The translations under genes and the position numbers were made by a program. The notes below the pieces were generated by a model. It was not told the origin of the DNA, made no database searches, and saw nothing but the letters and a program-made list of their open reading frames with translations. Of a stretch of 64,000 nt of DNA, positions 45,545 to 57,235 are shown in pieces (position 1 is the first letter of the stretch; every line of letters starts with the position of its first letter). This DNA comes from Viscum album (taxonomy: Eukaryota > Streptophyta > Magnoliopsida > Santalales > Viscaceae): assembly GCA_963277665.1 (NCBI GenBank), contig OY728119.1, positions 314,608,206-314,672,205 on the forward strand, written 5' to 3'.

Positions 45545-48500
45545 TGTAATGTCATGACCCCAGTTACCTAGAGTCGGTGCATTAATACATAACATTGGCA
45601 TGATCACAAAAGAGGAATTCTCGAAAGACTGATTAGTTTAGTAGACTTGGAATCACTAGATATATTCATAAGTCTTACATTACATAATAAAGTGAAAAAA
45701 ACTACAAAAACATATTGTCTTCATATCCCCTCATACTATCCCTACAGGTCAATCATAAAATACTTTTTGACATCCTGGAAAAAATATAACATTGAAAGGG
45801 GTGAGATCAGATGCTCAGTAAGGATAACAATATAGCCTAAACTTTCATAAAGAAACATAAACATTTAAGGGAGGGTATAACTAAAACAAAATTCTTTTAA
45901 ACTTGAACTTCAATATAATATGGAGAAAATAAATTGAAATAAATCCATTTAATTATTCACATTGATTTTCTACTAATCGAATAATCACATGCAATATCAA
46001 TAACCACTTTCATAATGGTGGAACACATAATGCCAGACTATCATAACCACGTAGCCAATGTCTCGTTCCAATACTAAAAATAAGAGTTTGTCAAGGCCTC
46101 GTGCCAAGTCACTATTTTGTCTCATGAGATCTATCGATGAATCGAGGGGCTATAGCGGGATCCACCCATCACTTACTAAGTCCAATGCATTTCTCATATG
46201 AACAGGTTTAAACATAACATAAACATTTGTATTAAAACTATCATACAAAATGTAAATACTTTCTCCAAAAACCATGAATGGTATAAAAATAACACATCCA
46301 TGGTCAAACATATCAAAAAACATTAAATACAATATTGAAGTTTTGTATCCAAATAAATCAACTTCAAATAATCTTAAAATTTATCAAAGGATGTTAACAT
46401 AGATGAAATAAAAACTATTTGAGAGAAATATCTATTTTTTTGAAATCATTGAAAAGTCACACATTTATTAAGGAATCAATTTAAAATAGATTTTTGAATC
46501 AATGTGTCCCATACCACATTAATTTTTTTTAAAGAAATATCATTTCAAAACATTCATGTACATATAAATAAATCATTAAAATCATTTTGAAAACATGGAT
46601 ATAAATTAATATTATTTAGAAAGATAAATATTTAAAACATTTAAAATTATGATCTTGATAAAGATTACCTTTACAAAATTCTTAAAATATTAATTTTGAA
46701 ATCATTTAAAAGTCACATAATTATAAAATAAAACATTTAATTTGAATATATTCTAATAAGATTTTAAGGGAAGCTTCGACGAGTTTATAAAGGCGGAAAA
46801 TAGCTGCACCTGCCATATAAGTTAAAAAAAAGACATTCTTACCCTAATTCTGTCGAAAAGGTTAAAATGGACCTTGTTTGGAAAACGACGGAAAGATTCC
46901 TTTGAAACCATTTTATAAAAATTATAACAAGGGTATAAATGACATTAACCAATTGTCTAGTAAATAGTAAAAATGTTTTGAAATACATTTTTAAGAAACA
47001 TGGATGTGGATGATAAAGATGTCCCAGTAGATAATTACGTATAAACAACCTCGGATAATGAAGATATTGGAAAATTAATCATTACCTTGTAATTTTCCTT
47101 GGTTGAGGGTAGGTTAACCTCCAGTATAATGGTGAAATAATTGTTATTAAATTATAAAAGAATCATTTACATTAATATGATAACATATATGATCTTTTAA
47201 CATTGATTTGTTAATAATATCTTATTATTATCATCGTTTCGGGTGTTAACGGATTAATTTTTCAGTATATTCAATGTTATGTGAGACATATTTTCTAGGG
47301 ATGGGATGTATATTATTCATATCGAGATTGATATCATGTCTCTAAAAATTATTTTTAATCATCAAATAAAATTTATTCTTGAATGGATATGATGGGGAAT
47401 GAATCTCATCACATTCTTGGAGACGGTAATCCATACATACGAATGAGAGACAATATCATTCTTTTGATATTAAAATAATATATAATTGGATGGTATATCA
47501 AATATATAGAATCATTATAATTTTATATTTATTATTTACATGAATTAAACATCATTATTATACCCATACAAATAATAATGTATTGAATAACAATTACACC
47601 ACGACGTGGAGACGGTAGGTCGTACGTACGCACGTATGGTGACATGTCATTCAAAGGATGAATAGAATACTGAATATGGTTATAAAATATTTATAATTAC
47701 ATCACAGTATATAGAAGATACTAGATTTATTATTTTAGAATGAAAATAAAAAATAAATAAGAAGTGGAAGGAGAAAGGAACTTGAAAAAGGGTGGTGAAA
47801 ATATTACCTCTTCTCCGCATTCTTCCTTTTGATTTGATCAAAATGGAACCTTAGGTTGGATTTCTGATAAAACTAAGGTCTCTAGGTTTACGTTAGGGGT
47901 GTTTATAGAGTATTTGGTCAGGGTTTGGCTGAACCAAAAGGCACTGAAGGTATGATGAATTGGTTAGAAGTTGTGTCCTTTTATAAGGGGGAGGAGGGGC
48001 TCTTTAGGAAAATCATAAAGTATTAATTTATAATAAATTAATATTCGGTTTCTAATGGCTAAAAAGTGTTTTATTCAAAGTATAAAGTGGGGATGAGTTG
48101 CAATCCATTCAACCAATATATTTTAGATAGGTTTGGGTCATTATATTAAACTTATCCTTTAGTTTTAACTCTTAGTTAATTAGATTGACATTTACCATGT
48201 CACTCGGTATTATTATGTTATATAGTTAATAAACTTACTATATAAATCCAAGTGACACCAAAGTGGTCAATTAATTATACAACTATCATTATATAAGTAC
48301 TTTTTCTAAACCTTATATTTTTAGGAATAGAATATAAATTAATAATATAATACTTGTTTTAAAAACTCATTTATGTCAATTTTGACAATATTTAATAATT
48401 GATTTTTGTAAAGTAATAAAAAGTTTATTATTTGGAAAAAAATTAATTTACTCAATCCTAACATTTCATATTAACCAATAATGTTCTTGTACATCTTAAA

Positions 48501-49567
48501 AAAATTCAAATTATATTTATTTTAACATTTATAATACAAATTTCTTTATTCTTTCATTAATAAGGACAATACTGTATCATTATTGTGTCATAAATAAATA
48601 TAATTACTCAATGTCTACAAATTATAAATAAAAAACCATTATGTAGGAAATATTTTTATATTTCCAATTAATATTTATAGTTTAAAATATAACATATATA
48701 ATCATATGTAAATTTTTGTTTGCTAAAAAGTATATGCTTATGTCATTTTTTGTATTTACATTAACTTAATTAATATAAAGTGTCCTTATCACATAAAAGT
48801 GGCCCCATGGGATCCCAAAATCGACCCAAAGATGCCCAAGGTCGGACATTTATCAACCAATAGGGTTAGGACACATTTTAGGGTAAATTAATATTATTAT
48901 AATATTTTTTTAACCCTTATTTACCAGAATTACCATTTAACCGTGGTAAATAAAATATTTAACGAAGTAATTATTCAAAATGTCTAAAATTAAAAGTTAC
49001 ATATTTTTACAATTTGGAAATCATGATTTCAAATATGGGATCCATTTTTCTAAATTCATAACATATAATTGGAAGAAATTAATTTAAAATTTATTCCTGT
49101 TGTCAAACCAAAAAGCGCGTTTTTAAGAAATAATAACTATCAAGAGATTGACACTTGTTTATGTCAGGTTTAATTGTTAAATTATGTCCAATGACCAAAA
49201 TTGTATTAAATTGTAAAAATATATTCTAAATATACTTTTAAAACCAGGAAAATTCATTATTTATCACTATTAATTATTTTGATTAAAAAGTTGTTTTTAA
49301 TTAAACTTTAGTAATTTTCACTATTTATCCAAATATAAAGGTTATCCAAAAAGTACCAAATTTAACCCTAGGATAATTTCAATATTCATAATCTAAATAT
49401 GAAGTCCATTGTGAGAGTTAAAATTTATAAAATTTCAAAAAGTGGGTATTACTATTTGTAACAGCTACTTTGATTGGTCGCGGTGTGTTAGAATCTCAAA
49501 GTTGCGTACAATGCAAGCTATTGCATTATTCAAATGGAAACATACCATAGAAGCTTGTGGTGTTACA
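45545..49567 (-). mobile_element. 3' LTR of element C
   Basis: Starts TGTAATGTCATGACCCCAGT (plus view; the right LTR has TGTAACACCCTAACACCAGT) and ends GGTGTTACA. It aligns with 51,851-55,867 over its whole length. The first bases have drifted from the inverted terminal repeat. Confidence 0.9.
47979..47986 (-). promoter_or_regulatory. TATA box in 3' LTR of element C
   Basis: TTTTATAA on plus (TTATAAAA on the element strand) within CCCCCTTATAAAAGGACACA. The same context is in the other LTR at 54,282. Confidence 0.6.
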
Positions 49568-49580
49568 TTCTCCTCCCATT
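49568..49580 (-). other. Polypurine tract of element C
   Basis: TTCTCCTCCCATT on plus, AATGGGAGGAGAA on the element strand, directly abutting the LTR terminus TGTAACACC. Confidence 0.85.
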
Positions 49581-50130
49581 AAATAAATTGAATCCTTGTA
49601 ATTTGAAATTGCTCTTAGAAAATAAAAGGTTGAAAATAGAAAATACCTTTGGGAAAACCCACATTGGAAATTAAGTTTATAAGATTTAGTCTTAATAAGA
49701 GGAAAAGGGAAATGAAAGGGTCACCACCAAATTTTGAGGAAAAACATAAATATTTATAGGTAGTGATTTAGGTCATCAATCACAAACAATTGTAAAATTG
49801 AGGGGCTTAAATTCATTAATCTATAATGATTTAAAATACCTGTGGTTCAACAAAACATATGGTATTAGGATAACATATTTTTTGTTTTAATATCCTTTCA
49901 CTAAAGTATAAGAATTAATTTCTTCATAAAATATGAGAAGGAGAAAAATATATACTTGATAAGAAGAGTTCCATCCTTTAACTAATTTCTACTACAAATT
50001 CATCTTTGACTCTAAAAGTTAATAGAACTTAAAAATAATATTTTATTTATCCTATTCATATAATGTTCAAAAAAATGAATTTATAATTAATCTACCAGAT
50101 TTTTTTAACAAAAACTACATTATTAAATTC
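49581..50130 (-). other. 3' part of the interior of element C, non-coding
   Basis: AT-rich, no open frame and no pol motif between the polypurine tract and the tRNA-like insertion. This is where pol would lie in a full-length relative. Confidence 0.5.
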
Positions 50131-50268
50131 AGGAAGTCACTTGGGCCAGTGGTAGGTGATACACCCTTGTCACCCTTCGGTTTCGGTTTCAAGTCTCATG
50201 GCCTTGCCGGACGCGATGGGTTGCCGCCCGACCTCCTGGTTGTCTTTTTATGGCAATACAAAAATAAT
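50130..50268 (+). mobile_element. Possible tRNA-derived SINE fragment
   Basis: A sharply GC-richer island of about 130 bp inside the AT-rich interior. TGGGCCAGTGGTAGGTGA (50,142) resembles an RNA polymerase III box A, and GGTTTCAAGTCTC (50,185) resembles box B with one extra T. The spacing of about 43 bp suits a tRNA head. It is followed by GCCTTGCCGGACGCGATGGG and a T-rich end. No clear target duplication was found. Alternative: a captured piece of another repeat. Confidence 0.4.
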
Positions 50269-50848
50269 CCCAAACTTGAATTATCCAAAATAATTCAATA
50301 CAAACTCACAGTCCAAAATTTATAAGGAAGGTAATCACAATGAAGATCCTTTTCTCCATGTAATAATATGCGAACACCTTCATCATGTATTCTTTTAAAA
50401 CACTGCAACATCCTGAATTACCATAAAACCTTATTGATTACATTCATGAACTCTTATTACTTATAGAATACTGGATATACTCCTTCTATCAAAAAATGAT
50501 GTAAACTCCAACAGTGATGTAATATACAAATCATTAATCAGTTTCAAGGTAGTTAAGAATATCCAATATAATTTATCCAAATCAATCATGTATTATTCCA
50601 AAATCACAACCTCGGTATCAGAACCATATTATGGTTTATCTTTCTTTCAACCCAATTTTTTCCAAACATTTAACCTGCTATTGAGTCACTTTTCATGGTT
50701 CCACACAATCTCATGTCCTTAATGAAATAGTACAGCGGTACAATCCTTATATACTCCATAATTATTATAACTAGTACATTGTTGATACAACAATAAAATG
50801 ACATAATTCTCTAATAACAACATATGAACTCAAATCATTCCTCATCAA

Positions 50849-51100
50849 CTATGGTAGTATCATAACATGATTATTATCCAATATCTTCATTTGGGGCAAA
50901 CTCTGATGATTTTGACATTGGTTTGTGTAGTGTCCCAACTCATTGCAGGTGAAGCATTGTACAGTTGAAACCTTTTTCTTACCATTGCAGTCACGCACTT
51001 GGTGTCCTTTTTCTTCACACTTATAAAAAACTCCCATTCTCTTCAAGCAACTTTCAGGGTGTTTCATCCAACAGTTATCACATATGTTAAAATTATTCTT
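50849..51100 (-). pseudogene. Gag zinc-knuckle region of element C
   Basis: Nucleocapsid-like end of gag, which binds element RNA. In order: a CxxCxxxHxxxC motif (CDNCWMKHPESC), then GVFYKCEEKGHQVRDC, then CFTCNELGHYTNQC. The last knuckle has the full C-x2-C-x4-H-x4-C pattern. The middle one has lost its first Cys (Phe). The arrangement of three knuckles, with a C.C.H.C motif followed by CCHC boxes, is typical of Del/Tekay gag. The rest of gag upstream (51,100-51,400) is not clearly open, so the gene is probably broken. Confidence 0.8.
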
Positions 51101-51417
51101 TTCCCTCTTCTATTTATCCATCTTTCTCTCTTCTATCCTTTTCTTCTCTTGCTTCCATGCAAATCCATAGGACATAGATAATTCATTACTTATTTTATTA
51201 ACACATAATACTATTTCTTCATATGTTGAGAATACACGGGAGACTATTTCCCTTTTAAATGTTGTCTTAATATCGGGAAATATATGAACCTTCTATCTCT
51301 TTGAATCATACGTATTTCTGGAGTTCATGTTCCTTCTACTGGGTTCCATTTCTATACAATAGCATAAACTAGGTCAGTTTATGAATTGAAATGAATAATT
51401 CCAAACTTGTAAAATAC

Positions 51418-51687
51418 CTAACATAAATTGAACAGTTTATGGATATAATCTATAATCATAAAGATGTTTTCATTGAGGAAGTATATACTCATAAACCTTT
51501 CATAATGGTTTTTAAAGAAAACAGGAATTATCTTAAGCATATCCCCCGGGAGTGTCATAAACAAGAGTGCAGCAAGGCCCGTTGTCGTGCACCAGTTACC
51601 GTTCGAGTCTAGCTCAATGTGGTGTTTTCTGGTTTTACCCCTAGGTATATCTATGCCAGAACCTCCTCTACCTGATCGTACCCACAT
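51418..51687 (-). other. Leader ORF of element C
   Basis: An 89-codon open frame just downstream of the primer-binding site. It contains RSGRGGSGIDIPRGK and, 19 codons after the PRG, GLAALL. Element D has a matching block (GIDVPRG then SLAA at identical codon spacing) in its leader at 60,930-61,020. Could be the N-terminus of gag or a conserved RNA segment. Not recognised as a known domain. Confidence 0.4.
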
Positions 51688-51837
51688 AGGGTTGTATTGC
51701 TTGGAAAACTCACAAAATCTCTACAATATCAAAATTCTTGGAAGTTCTTCTATACTTATTCTGAAATTCCATCTTAGGTCTATGTTCTCTAATCAGATTT
51801 TATCTAAATGTAGCTTCCAAGGTATGTACTAAACTTC

Positions 51838-51849
51838 ATCTGATACCAA
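51838..51849 (-). other. Primer-binding site of element C
   Basis: Element strand reads TGGTATCAGATG, two bases after the LTR end. The first ten bases match the standard plant initiator-Met tRNA primer site TGGTATCAGAGC. Confidence 0.85.
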
Positions 51850-51850
51850 T

Positions 51851-54800
51851 TGTAACACCCTAACACCAGTTACCCAGAATCGGTGCATTATTACATAACA
51901 TTGGCATGATCACAAAAGATCAAGTCTCGAAAGACTGATTAGTTTAGTATCCTTGGAATCACTATATATATTCATAAGTCTTACATTTCATCATAATGTG
52001 AAAAAAACAAAAAAAACATATTGTCTTCATATCCCCTTATTCTATACCTACAAGTCATTAATAAAATAATTCTTCACATCTTGGGAAAAATAAAACATTG
52101 ATAGGGGTGAGCTCAGATGATCAGTAAGGATAACAATACAACAGAAACTTTCATAAATAATTATAAACATTTAAGGTAGTGTATAACTAAAACAAAAGCC
52201 TTTTATACTTGAACTTATTTATAATATGGAAAAAATAAATTGAAATAATGCCATATAATTATTCACATGGATATTCTACTAATTGAATAATCACAATCAA
52301 TATCAATAACCACTATTATAATGATGGAATGAATAATTCCAGACTATCATAACCACGTAGCCAAGGCCTTGTGCCAAGACTACAAATAATATTTTGTCAA
52401 GGCCTCGTGCCAAGACACTAGTTTGTCTCATGAGACCTACCGATGCATCTAGGAGCTATAGTGGGCTCCACCCATCACAAACTATGTCCAATGCATTCCT
52501 CATATGAACAGTTTTAAACATAACATAAACATTCATATTAAAACTAGCATACGAAATGCAAATACTTTCTCCATAAACCATGACTGGTATAAAAATAACA
52601 CGTCCATAGTCAGAAATATCACAAAACCTTCCATAAAATATGTAAGTTTTGTATCATAATAAATCAACTTCAAATAAGCATAAAATACATCAAAGGATAT
52701 TGACATAGATGAAATCAAAACTATTTGAGAGAAATATCTCTTTTTTGAAATCATTGAAAAGGAACACATTTATAAAGGAAGTAATTTTAATTATATTTTT
52801 GAATCAAAGTGTACCATAACAATTTGATACTTTTTAAAAGAAATATAATTTAAAAACATTCATGTATATATAAATAAATCCTTAAAATCATTTTGAAAAC
52901 ATGGAAATTAATTAAAAAGATTTAGAAAGATAAATCTTTAAAACATTTAAAATTCTGATCTTGATATATATTTGCTTCCAAAAATTCATAAAATATTCAT
53001 TTTGAAATCATTTAAAAGTCACATAATTATAAAACAAAACATTAAATAACAAAATATTCTTATAATCTTTTAAGGGAATCTTCGACGATTTTATAACAAC
53101 GGAAAATAGCTGCACCCACCGTATAAGTTAAAAAAAGACAATCGTACCTTAATTCTGTCAAAAAGGTTAAAAAGGACCTTGTTTGGAAAAAGACGAAAAG
53201 ATTCCTTTCAAACCATTTCATAAAAATTATAACAAGGGTATAAATTACTTTAACCAATAGTCTAGTAAATATTAAAAATGTTTTGAAATACATTTTTGAG
53301 AAACATGGATTTGGATGATAAAGAAGTCATTGTAGATAATTACGTATAAACAACCTTAGATAATGAAGAGATTGTGAAATAAACCCTTACCTTATAATTT
53401 TCCTTGGTGGAGGGTAGGTTAAACTACTATATAATGGTTAAATAATTGTTATTAAATTATACTAGAATAATTTACATTAATATGATATCATATATGATCT
53501 TTTAACATTGATTTGTTAATAATATCTTAGTATTATCATCGTTTCGGGTGTCAACAGATTTGTTTTTCTTTATATTCAATGTTATGTGAGCCATATTTGA
53601 TATGAATGGGATGTATATTATTCATATATAGAATTGTATCATGTATCTAATTTTTTTTTAATCCTGAAATAAAATTTATTCTTGAATGGATACGATGGAG
53701 AATGAATCTCATCGCATTCGTGGAGATGGTAATCCGTACGTACGCACGAGCGACAATATCATTTTTTGATATTAAAATAATATATAATTGGATGGTATAT
53801 AAAATATACAGAATCATCATCATGTTATATTTATTTTTTACATGAATTAAACATCATTATTATACCCATCCAAATAATAATGTATTGAATAACAATTACA
53901 CCACGACATGGAGACGGTAGGCCGTACGTACGCTTGTATGGTGACATGTCATTCAAAGGATGGATAGAATACTGAATATTGTTATAAAATATTTACAATA
54001 ACATCACATTATATATAAGATACTGGATTTTTTATTTTCTAATGGAAATAACAATGAATGAAGAAGTAGAAGAAGAAAGGAACTTGAAAAAGGGGTGGTG
54101 AAAACATTACCTCTACTCCGGGTTATTCCTTTTGATTTGATCAAAAGGGATCCTTAGGATGGATTTATGATCAAAATAATGCCTATAGGTTGAATTTAGG
54201 AATGTTGAGAGAGTATTTGGGCAGGTTTTGGCCGATCCAAAAGGCATTGAAGGTATGAACAATTGGTTATAAGTTGTGTCCTTTTATAAGGGGGAGGAGG
54301 GGCTCTTTAGGAAATACTTAATGTATTAATTTATAATAAATTCATATTCAGTTTATAATGGCTCCAAAGTGGATTATTAAAAACATAAGGTGGTTATTGG
54401 TCGAAATCCATTCAACTAATTTATTTTAGACAGGTTTGGGTCATTATATTAACTTATCTTTTAGTTTTAAAACATAGTTAATTATATTGAAATTTACCAT
54501 GTCACATTGTATTTTTATATTATATAGTAAATAAAGTTACTATATACATTCCAGATACCCCAAAGTGATCCATTAATGATACACCTATCATTATATAAGT
54601 CCTTTTTCCAATCTATAGATTTTTAGGAATAGAATATCAATTAATAATATAATACTTGTTTTAAAAACTCATTTATGTCAATTTTGACAATATCTAATAA
54701 TAGATTTTTTTAAAGTCTTAAAGAATTTATTAATTCAAAAACATTAATTTAATCAATATTAATATGTCATATTTACCAATAAAATTCATGTATGTCATCA

Positions 54801-55867
54801 AAACTTTCATATTATATTTATTTTCACATTTATAATACCAATTGTTTGATTCTTTCATTAATAAGGAAATTAGTGCATCATTATTGTGTTATAAATAAAA
54901 TTAATTATTCGATGTCTAAAAATTATAAAAAAATCCCATTTTGTAGGAAATCGTTTTATCTTTATAATAAATATTTATAGTCGAAAATATAACATATATA
55001 ATTCTCTGTAAAAATTGTTTTTCTAAAAGGTATATGCTTATGTAATTTTTGTATTTACTTTAACTTAATTAATATAAAGTGTCGTTATCACCTACAAGTG
55101 GCCCCATTGGGTCCCAAAATGGACCCCAAGATACCCATGGTCAGACATGTATCAAAAAATAGGGTTAGAACACGTTTTAGGGTAAATTATTATTATTATA
55201 ATATTATTTGTTAACGTTATTTACCGGATTTATACTTTAACTATGGTAAATAAAATATTTACCGAAGCAATTATGCAAAATGTCTAAAAATAAATGTTAC
55301 CTATTTAAAAAATTTGTACATCATGATTAAATATATGGATTCCATTTTTCTAAATTCAAAACACAGAAGTGGTAGAAATTAATTTAAAATTAATTCCCGC
55401 TGTTAAAACAACAAACATGTTTTTAAGAAATAATAACTATCAAAAGATTGACATTGTTTATGTCCGGTTTAATAGTGAAATTATTTCCAATGAAAAAAAT
55501 TGTATTAAATGGTAGAAATATATTCTAAATATACCTTAAATCTCCTCAAATTCATAATTTATCACTATTAATTATTTTGATTTAAAAAGTTGTTTTTAAT
55601 TAAAATTTAGTAATTTTCACTATTCATCAAAATATAAAAGTTATCTGAAAAGTACCAAAATTTGACCGTAGGATAATTTCGATATTCCGAATCCAAAAAT
55701 GAAGTCCATTTTGAGAGATAAAATTTATAAAATTTTAAAAAGTGGGTATTACTATTCATAACGGCTACTTTGACTGGTCGCGATGTGTTAGAATCTCGAA
55801 GTTGCATACAATGTAAGGTTATGCATTATTGAAAGGGAAACGTATCATTGAATCTTGGGGTGTTACA
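51851..55867 (-). mobile_element. 5' LTR of element C
   Basis: 4,017 bp. TGTAACACC at 51,851 and GGTGTTACA ending at 55,867 form a perfect 9-bp inverted terminal pair. Contains two 36-bp units with CAAGGCCTYGTGCCAAGAC at 52,362 and 52,398, and GTGAGCTCAGATGATCAG near 52,107, a block also found in element D. Confidence 0.92.
54282..54289 (-). promoter_or_regulatory. TATA box of element C (5' LTR)
   Basis: TTTTATAA on plus, TTATAAAA on the element strand, in CCCCCTTATAAAAGGACACA, about 1.58 kb from the LTR start. This copy would start the element RNA. Element D has CAAATAAAAGGACACCA in the equivalent place at 63,916. Confidence 0.65.
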
Positions 55868-55872
55868 CCACT
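55868..55872. repeat. Target-site duplication CCACT (right)
   Basis: Identical to 45,540-45,544; marks the right end of element C. Confidence 0.85.
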
Positions 55873-56502
55873 TAACCATTAGAACTAAATAAGTAAATCA
55901 AAAAAAAAATGACAGCATAAGGGAGAATAAGATGATCTGAGCTAGGATTTTGTTGGAGCATAAAAGTGGGTAACACTACTGTAGATAACCAAAAATAATC
56001 TAATGAGATGAATTCAAAGAGTGATTCTTGAAAAGTTTTTTTGGTATATTATTTTTAACCCCTATTGAATCATCAATGTTTGTTTGGTCGATATAATTTT
56101 GCATGATATTGGAAATTAGAATATTACCTTGTTCATCTATGATAGATCCTATACGTTACATGGTTGAGTTACATATTAGTGGTTTGTAACAGATTATAGG
56201 AGGATAAATATTAAAATAATTGACATGTAATACATATATATTTTAAAATTTAAAAATATTTTACATTATATATGTATTTAGAAGAAAACAATAATGAATC
56301 TATTAAAGGAGTGCTAAACCTGTATATTGTTAATATAAGGGAATATATGGGTGCTTAGTTATATGTAAAACTTCATTAAAACAACTAATTAATTAAAGCT
56401 ACAGAAGTAAAAATTTATATTCTCATTTTATAGTATTAAAAAACACCCTATATTGTAAAATGAGATATCACATCATAAATAACAGTTCCGTTTGTTGTAA
56501 CA
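55873..56502. other. Spacer between elements C and D
   Basis: About 630 bp, AT-rich, no gene or repeat recognised. It was joined to 44,931-45,539 before C inserted. Confidence 0.5.
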
Positions 56503-57235
56503 TGTAACACCCTAAGCTTTTATAGATATTATTCTTTCTAAAATGAATTAATTTTCATTAATTTCATGAATTTAAAAATTAAAACATGAATTCCACAAAA
56601 AACTGACTTGTCTAACGCTACATGCAACACCCACATGGGATACGTTACATACAAGGCTGAGTTCCTATGAAACATCATTTTTTGTTATAATTATTTAAAC
56701 ATGACAGTTATAACCTAGATGGTAAAAATAGTAGCATGAATAGTAATAACTAATTTAAAAATATTGTTTTTAAACGTTTTAATTAAATGGGACATATTGA
56801 TAATAAAAAATATAAATTTTTTGTAAAGTCGTTATATGTTTACAAATAATGTATTCTTAAATGAACAGATTTTCATCACCTATTGTGAAAAAAAATAAAA
56901 TTAATTTTAGGAATAATTATTAAACTAATTTCATAAAATAAACATAATTTTTTAATTTATAATTTCAAAATTACATTAGGGAGAATTGTTGGGATATTTC
57001 TAAGAAACCTTGTTTCTAGATGAATAGGGAAAATATTGAATTTTAATTCAAAACTTCTTTCTCATCTAATTTAGTTATATAGTTAAATTATAATAGAATT
57101 TGTTTTTAAAGAATAATTATAAAAACTATATATATTTTAAATCAATATATGTCCTTTTAACAAAATTTACATTGAAATTGGATATTGAATCTTTGAAAAC
57201 ATTTGATAATTTTTACTTTAAAAGGTCACAATGTC

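Larger units (their letters stand above)
45545..55867 (-). mobile_element. Element C: gag-only Del/Tekay-type LTR retrotransposon
   Basis: Complete element of 10,323 bp: two LTRs of about 4.0 kb, a 2,283-bp interior, primer-binding site, polypurine tract and matching 5-bp target duplications. The LTR ends TGTAACACC/GGTGTTACA and the gag zinc-knuckle style fit the Del/Tekay group of chromoviruses. There is no protease, RT, RNase H or integrase, so it would need enzymes from another element. The two LTRs differ at roughly one base in eight over the part compared by eye, plus small indels, so the insertion is not young. Confidence 0.88.
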
